Source of the DNA: Halobacteriales archaeon QS_8_69_73 | GTDB taxonomy: Archaea; Halobacteriota; Halobacteria; Halobacteriales; Haloarculaceae | NCBI GenBank assembly: GCA_003022945.1 | Contig: PXRZ01000072.1 | Coordinates: forward strand, 62,001 to 126,000 | Reading direction: 5' to 3' | Length of the DNA: 64,000 nt | Shown: piece by piece, positions 60,731 to 64,000 of the stretch | Layout of the letters: every line of letters starts with the position of its first letter | Position numbering within the stretch: position 1 is the first letter of the stretch | Translations under genes and position numbers: made by a program | Notes under the pieces: generated by a model | The model's database searches: none | Told to the model about the DNA's origin: nothing | What the model saw: only the letters and a program-made list of their open reading frames with translations

Positions 60731-62485
60731 ATGTCCCCCGGACCGGCCCTCCGCCGCCGGGCACTGCTCGCGGGTGCGGCGGGGTCCGTCGCCGCGACCG
60801 GCGGCTGCGTCGGCGAGCTCCGGAACCTGGCGGGGCGCGACCGCTACCGACAGCTGTCGCTGTCGATCGCTTCCGTGCCCGCCAGCCACGACGCCCACGC
60901 CATCCGCGTTGCCAACGCCCTCCGCGAGAACCTCGGACGCGCCGGCGTCGACGCCGACGTCACGCCGAAGTCGCCGGACGTGCTCCGCCGCGACGTGCTC
61001 GTCAACCACGATTTCGACCTCTACGTCGGCCGGTACCCCAGCGAGGGACGCCCCGACGAGCTCCGAACGCTGCTGCACTCGACGTACGGCGGGGAGGCCG
61101 GCTGGCAGAACCCCTTCGGCTTCAGCAGCGTCGCCGTCGACGACCTCCTGGCCGAGCAGCGGGCGGTCGCCGGCGAAAAGCGGGCGGCCGTCGTCGACGA
61201 GATCCAGAGACGCGCCGTCGAGCTACAGCCGTTCACGGTCGTCGCCTTCGCCGACCGGATCGCGGCCGCTCGGACCGACCGGTTCGACGGCTGGCCGGCC
61301 GGCGGCCCGGCGCGGCTGTCGGACTACCTCCGGGCCGAGCGGACCGGCGACGACCGGACCCTGCGGCCGACGGTCGGCGACGTCCGGCCCACGCGCAACC
61401 GCAACCCCATCGCCGTCGAACACCGGAGCCGGAGCCGGGTGACGGACCTCCTGTACGAGCCGCTCCTGCGCCGGCCGGCCGGCGCGCCGGTTCCGTGGCT
61501 GGCCCGAACGGTGGAGTGGGAGACCGACCCGCTGACGGCGACGGTGACCCTCCGGGAGACCCCGTGGCACGACGGCCGGCCGGTCGTCCCCTCGGACGTC
61601 GCCTTCACCTACGCGTTTCTGGCGGACACCTCCCTCGGCGGGATGGACACGCCGGTGCCGACGCCGTGGCGACGGGGTGCCGTCTCGCTCGTCGACGACG
61701 CCGCGGTCGTCGACGGCGACGTCCGTCTCGCGTTCGCGGCCGACCACCGCGAGGTCGCCCGGCGTGCCCTCTCGGTGCCGATCCTCCCGGAGCACGTCTG
61801 GAGCGAGTACGCCGGCGCGGCCGACGTCGCCGGCGTCAACGTCGCCGAGGGGACGACGGAGGCGCTCGTCCGATCCAACGAAGACCCCGTCGGCAGCGGT
61901 CCGCTCCGATTCGTCGCCGCCGACCCCGACCGGTCGCTGACGCTCGAGCGGTTCGAGCCGCATTTCCTGTACGGCGACGACACCGAGGGGATACCCGGGC
62001 CGCTGGCGGAGCCGCCGGCGTTCGACCGGGTGGCGTTCACCGTCGCGCCGTCCGACGACGCCGCCGCGGAGCTGCTGGAGGCCGGCGAGGCCGACGTCAC
62101 CGCCGACGGCATCGGGGCCAGGAGGCTCCCGCGGGTGAGCCGGACCGAGGGGCTGGAGCTCCTGCTCGCCCGGGCGGAGCCGTTTTACATGGTGGGGTAC
62201 AATTGCCGACGGCCGCCGCTGTCCAACGAGCGGTTCCGCCGGGTCGTCGCCCGGCTTCTCGACCGCGAGTCGCTGGTGTCGGCGTCCTTCCGGGGGTACG
62301 CCGACGCCGCCGAGGCGCCGCTGCGGCCGCCGTGGATGCCCGAAACCCTCGCCTGGGACGGCACCGCCGAACTTCCCTTTCTCGGCGAGGCGGGTGCCCT
62401 CGACGTCGAGGCCGCGCGCGCGGCGTTCCGGGAGGCGGGCTACCAGTACGACGGCGACCGCCTCGTCGCCAGGGGGGCCGGCTGA
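60731..62485 (+). CDS. ABC transporter solute-binding lipoprotein (family 5)
   Basis: 584 residues. A Tat-like 'RRRALLAGAAGSVAATGGCV' ends in a lipobox Cys. The mature part has the dipeptide/oligopeptide-binding (SBP_bac_5) pattern in two lobes: 'PNPFGFSSVAVDDLLAEQRAV', 'WETDPLTATVTLRETPWHDGRPVVPSDVAFTYAFLAD' and 'YMVGYNCRRPPLSNERFRRVVARLLDRESLV'. No permease or ATPase gene lies nearby; the next gene is a PAP2 phosphatase. It would bind a peptide or other solute outside the cell. Promoter TTTTTATCTC at 60694-60704. Confidence 0.9.
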   Translation: MSPGPALRRRALLAGAAGSVAATGGCVGELRNLAGRDRYRQLSLSIASVPASHDAHAIRVANALRENLGRAGVDADVTPKSPDVLRRDVLVNHDFDLYVGRYPSEGRPDELRTLLHSTYGGEAGWQNPFGFSSVAVDDLLAEQRAVAGEKRAAVVDEIQRRAVELQPFTVVAFADRIAAARTDRFDGWPAGGPARLSDYLRAERTGDDRTLRPTVGDVRPTRNRNPIAVEHRSRSRVTDLLYEPLLRRPAGAPVPWLARTVEWETDPLTATVTLRETPWHDGRPVVPSDVAFTYAFLADTSLGGMDTPVPTPWRRGAVSLVDDAAVVDGDVRLAFAADHREVARRALSVPILPEHVWSEYAGAADVAGVNVAEGTTEALVRSNEDPVGSGPLRFVAADPDRSLTLERFEPHFLYGDDTEGIPGPLAEPPAFDRVAFTVAPSDDAAAELLEAGEADVTADGIGARRLPRVSRTEGLELLLARAEPFYMVGYNCRRPPLSNERFRRVVARLLDRESLVSASFRGYADAAEAPLRPPWMPETLAWDGTAELPFLGEAGALDVEAARAAFREAGYQYDGDRLVARGAG

Positions 62486-63369
62486 TGCTGGGGGTCATTG
62501 CCGGACAGGTGCTCGCCGTCGTCGCCGTGATGCTGCTCGTCGCGAGCGGCATCATCGTCGGCCGCGACCGTCTGGCCCGGACGCGACGGGAATACCGCCG
62601 TCGGCTGGCGTCGGTCGTCCCGTACCTCGGGCTGCTCGCGGTCGTTCTCCTCGCCAACAAGGTCGCACGCGACGTCGGACCGGGGGTCTCCTGGCTCATC
62701 GGGCTGAACGTCACCCCGCTCGTCCACCGACTCGACGGGCTGCTACTGTGGCCGGTCTACCCGGAGTCGACGCCGCAGTTCGTCGTCTGGCTGCAGTCCC
62801 ACGGCTCGCCTCGGCTGACGACGTACTTCTCGTTCGTCTACGTGTTCGGCTACGTCTTCCTCCTGACGTTCCCGCTGGTGGCGTACGTCGCGCTTCCGGA
62901 CGCGCGGCCGCTCCGCCGGACCGTCGTCGCCTACGCCGCCAACTACCTCGTCGGCGTGGGCTGTTACGTGGCCTTCATCGCTTACGGTCCCCGGAACCTC
63001 ATCGCGGGCGACGTCGAGGGGCTACTGTTCACCCAGTACACGCAGTTCCAGTTCCTCACGGCGTCGATCAACCACCAGACGAACGTCTTCCCGTCACTGC
63101 ACACCTCGCTGTCGGTGACCGCGACGCTGCTGGCGTGGACGACCCGCGAGGAGTACCCGCTGTGGCCGCCGATCGCGGCCGTGCTGACCGTCAGCGTCGC
63201 GGTCTCGACGATGTACCTCGGCATCCACTGGGCGACGGACGTCGTCTTCGGCGCCGCTCTCGGGTGGGCGAGCCTCCGGATCGGGCGACGCTTCGAGGAG
63301 ACGCCGCCGAGCCTCGACGCCGTCAGACGCGGCGCCAGGGGCGCACTCGGTCGGCTCCCGTCGCGGTAA
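62485..63369 (+). CDS. PAP2-family phosphatase/transferase (Aur1-like)
   Basis: 294 residues, start ATG at 62485 overlapping the stop of the previous gene by one base (TGATG). Six membrane helices. The PAP2 signature reads 'YGPRN' (first motif), 'VFPSLHTSLSVTATLL' (PSxH) and 'YLGIHWATDVVFGAALG' (third motif with His and Asp). The order and spacing resemble the Aur1/inositol-phosphorylceramide synthase-like and lipid phosphatase branch. It probably removes or transfers a phosphate on a lipid. Coupled to the solute-binding gene by translation, but no functional link is evident. Confidence 0.9.
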   Translation: MLGVIAGQVLAVVAVMLLVASGIIVGRDRLARTRREYRRRLASVVPYLGLLAVVLLANKVARDVGPGVSWLIGLNVTPLVHRLDGLLLWPVYPESTPQFVVWLQSHGSPRLTTYFSFVYVFGYVFLLTFPLVAYVALPDARPLRRTVVAYAANYLVGVGCYVAFIAYGPRNLIAGDVEGLLFTQYTQFQFLTASINHQTNVFPSLHTSLSVTATLLAWTTREEYPLWPPIAAVLTVSVAVSTMYLGIHWATDVVFGAALGWASLRIGRRFEETPPSLDAVRRGARGALGRLPSR

Positions 63370-63406
63370 GGGCCCCGCGACGGGAGTCGGAGACGGTGGA
63401 TCGCCG

Positions 63407-64000
63407 CTACAGCGCCGCTCCGATGGTGTTCCGGAGAGCGGCGATCTCCGCGGCGGTGTAGTCGAGCGTCGTCCCGCCGACGGTCAACTCGAGCCGGCCG
63501 TCGTCGGTCGCCTCGCCGAGCCGCTCGACGGGCGCGACGCCGTCGACCCGCTCGCGGACGGCCGCTGGGTCGGTCGTCTCGACGACGACCCGGCCGACGG
63601 CCTCCGAGAAGGCCGCCGCCAGCGGCGACGCTTCCCCGAGGTCGACCGCGGCGCCGGCCGGCCCGACCATCTCCGCGAGCGTGACCGCCAGTCCGCCGTG
63701 GCTGACGTCGTGGGTCGCGAGCGTCGATCCGCGATCGGCGACATCGGCGACGGCGTCGACGACGGCGCCGGCGTCGTCGGGGACGGCCGGGAAGCGGTCG
63801 GTGCCGCCGAACTCCGCGAGCAGCTGCGACCCGCCGAGCCGGCGGTCGCCGGCGCCGCCGACGACGAGCAGCGTCCCCGCCCCGTCGAGGGCGGCCGGCG
63901 GGGCCTCGTAGCCCGGCTTCGTCCCCGTCATCGCCAGCGTCGGCGTCGGCGGAACCGGCCCCGCCGGGGAATCGTTGTACAGCGAGACGTTGCCGCCGAC
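63407..64000 (-). CDS. purL: Phosphoribosylformylglycinamidine synthase subunit PurL, C-terminal part
   Basis: Only the last ~197 residues lie in the window; the gene continues beyond the right edge. 'VGGNVSLYNDSPAGPVPPTPTLAMTG' is the conserved second AIRS-domain glycine-rich segment, 'STLATHDVSHGGLAVTLAEM' is the next PurL block, and the end 'TLDYTAAEIAALRNTIGAAL' is typical. PurL performs the FGAR amidotransfer step of purine synthesis. Convergent with the PAP2 gene. Confidence 0.92.
   Translation of the reverse strand, partial: VGGNVSLYNDSPAGPVPPTPTLAMTGTKPGYEAPPAALDGAGTLLVVGGAGDRRLGGSQLLAEFGGTDRFPAVPDDAGAVVDAVADVADRGSTLATHDVSHGGLAVTLAEMVGPAGAAVDLGEASPLAAAFSEAVGRVVVETTDPAAVRERVDGVAPVERLGEATDDGRLELTVGGTTLDYTAAEIAALRNTIGAAL

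Overview
The window is a stretch of a haloarchaeal (class Halobacteria) chromosome. The evidence is the very high GC content, the acidic proteins, the TFB-type initiation factor, archaeal proteasome subunits, TATA boxes about 25-35 nt before start codons, Tat/lipobox and PGF-CTERM surface proteins, many small haloarchaeal DUF families, and a complete menaquinone pathway. The genus cannot be told from the sequence alone.

Layout. 1-9.0 kb: end of an EamA transporter, a small TnpB-type remnant, SRPBCC and Lrp/AsnC genes, hairpin array A, several small haloarchaeal proteins, then a run of broken genes (Na+/Ca2+ exchanger, methyltransferase remnant, MATE pump) and an RNA-ligase-like protein. 9-19.6 kb: TFB, a broken aldehyde dehydrogenase, purA, a small winged-helix regulator, a large protein truncated at its 5' end beside an intact IS1341-type TnpB element, a sulfite-oxidase-like enzyme, an RHH protein and a UPF0058 protein. 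19.6-29.7 kb: a tnpB-less TnpB-type element (D), then menF-menD-menB-(coiled coil)-menA-menC-[hairpin array B]-menE, converting chorismate to demethylmenaquinone precursors. 29.7-44.4 kb: an NRDE protein, a regulator, a MaoC hydratase coupled to a 3-hydroxyacyl-CoA dehydrogenase/hydratase, hairpin array C, an SDR protein, a methyltransferase, an ABC-2 exporter, surface proteins, an ATP-grasp ligase and a Tat-exported trypsin-like protease. 44.4-64 kb: tRNA-Glu(CTC), a proteasome operon, a cytochrome oxidase subunit I locus with its small membrane partners, a large FAD/Fe-S oxidoreductase, thyA-folA, a tandem pair of lipoproteins, a creatininase-family enzyme, a polyprenol-kinase-like protein, an ABC solute-binding lipoprotein with a PAP2 phosphatase, and the end of purL.

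Two patterns stand out. First, three 470-665 bp intergenic elements (A, B, C), plus part of element D, are built from chains of short perfect hairpins, mostly with triloops. Linkers and loops are conserved between copies while stems differ in sequence but stay paired. Second, an unusual number of normally conserved genes (MATE, ALDH, psmB, coxA, the FAD/Fe-S oxidoreductase, folA) appear to have lost an internal segment of roughly 20-45 codons with a frame change, and others differ by one base in a C/G run. This may be real decay but looks equally like assembly or consensus error, and should be settled from reads before biological conclusions are drawn.
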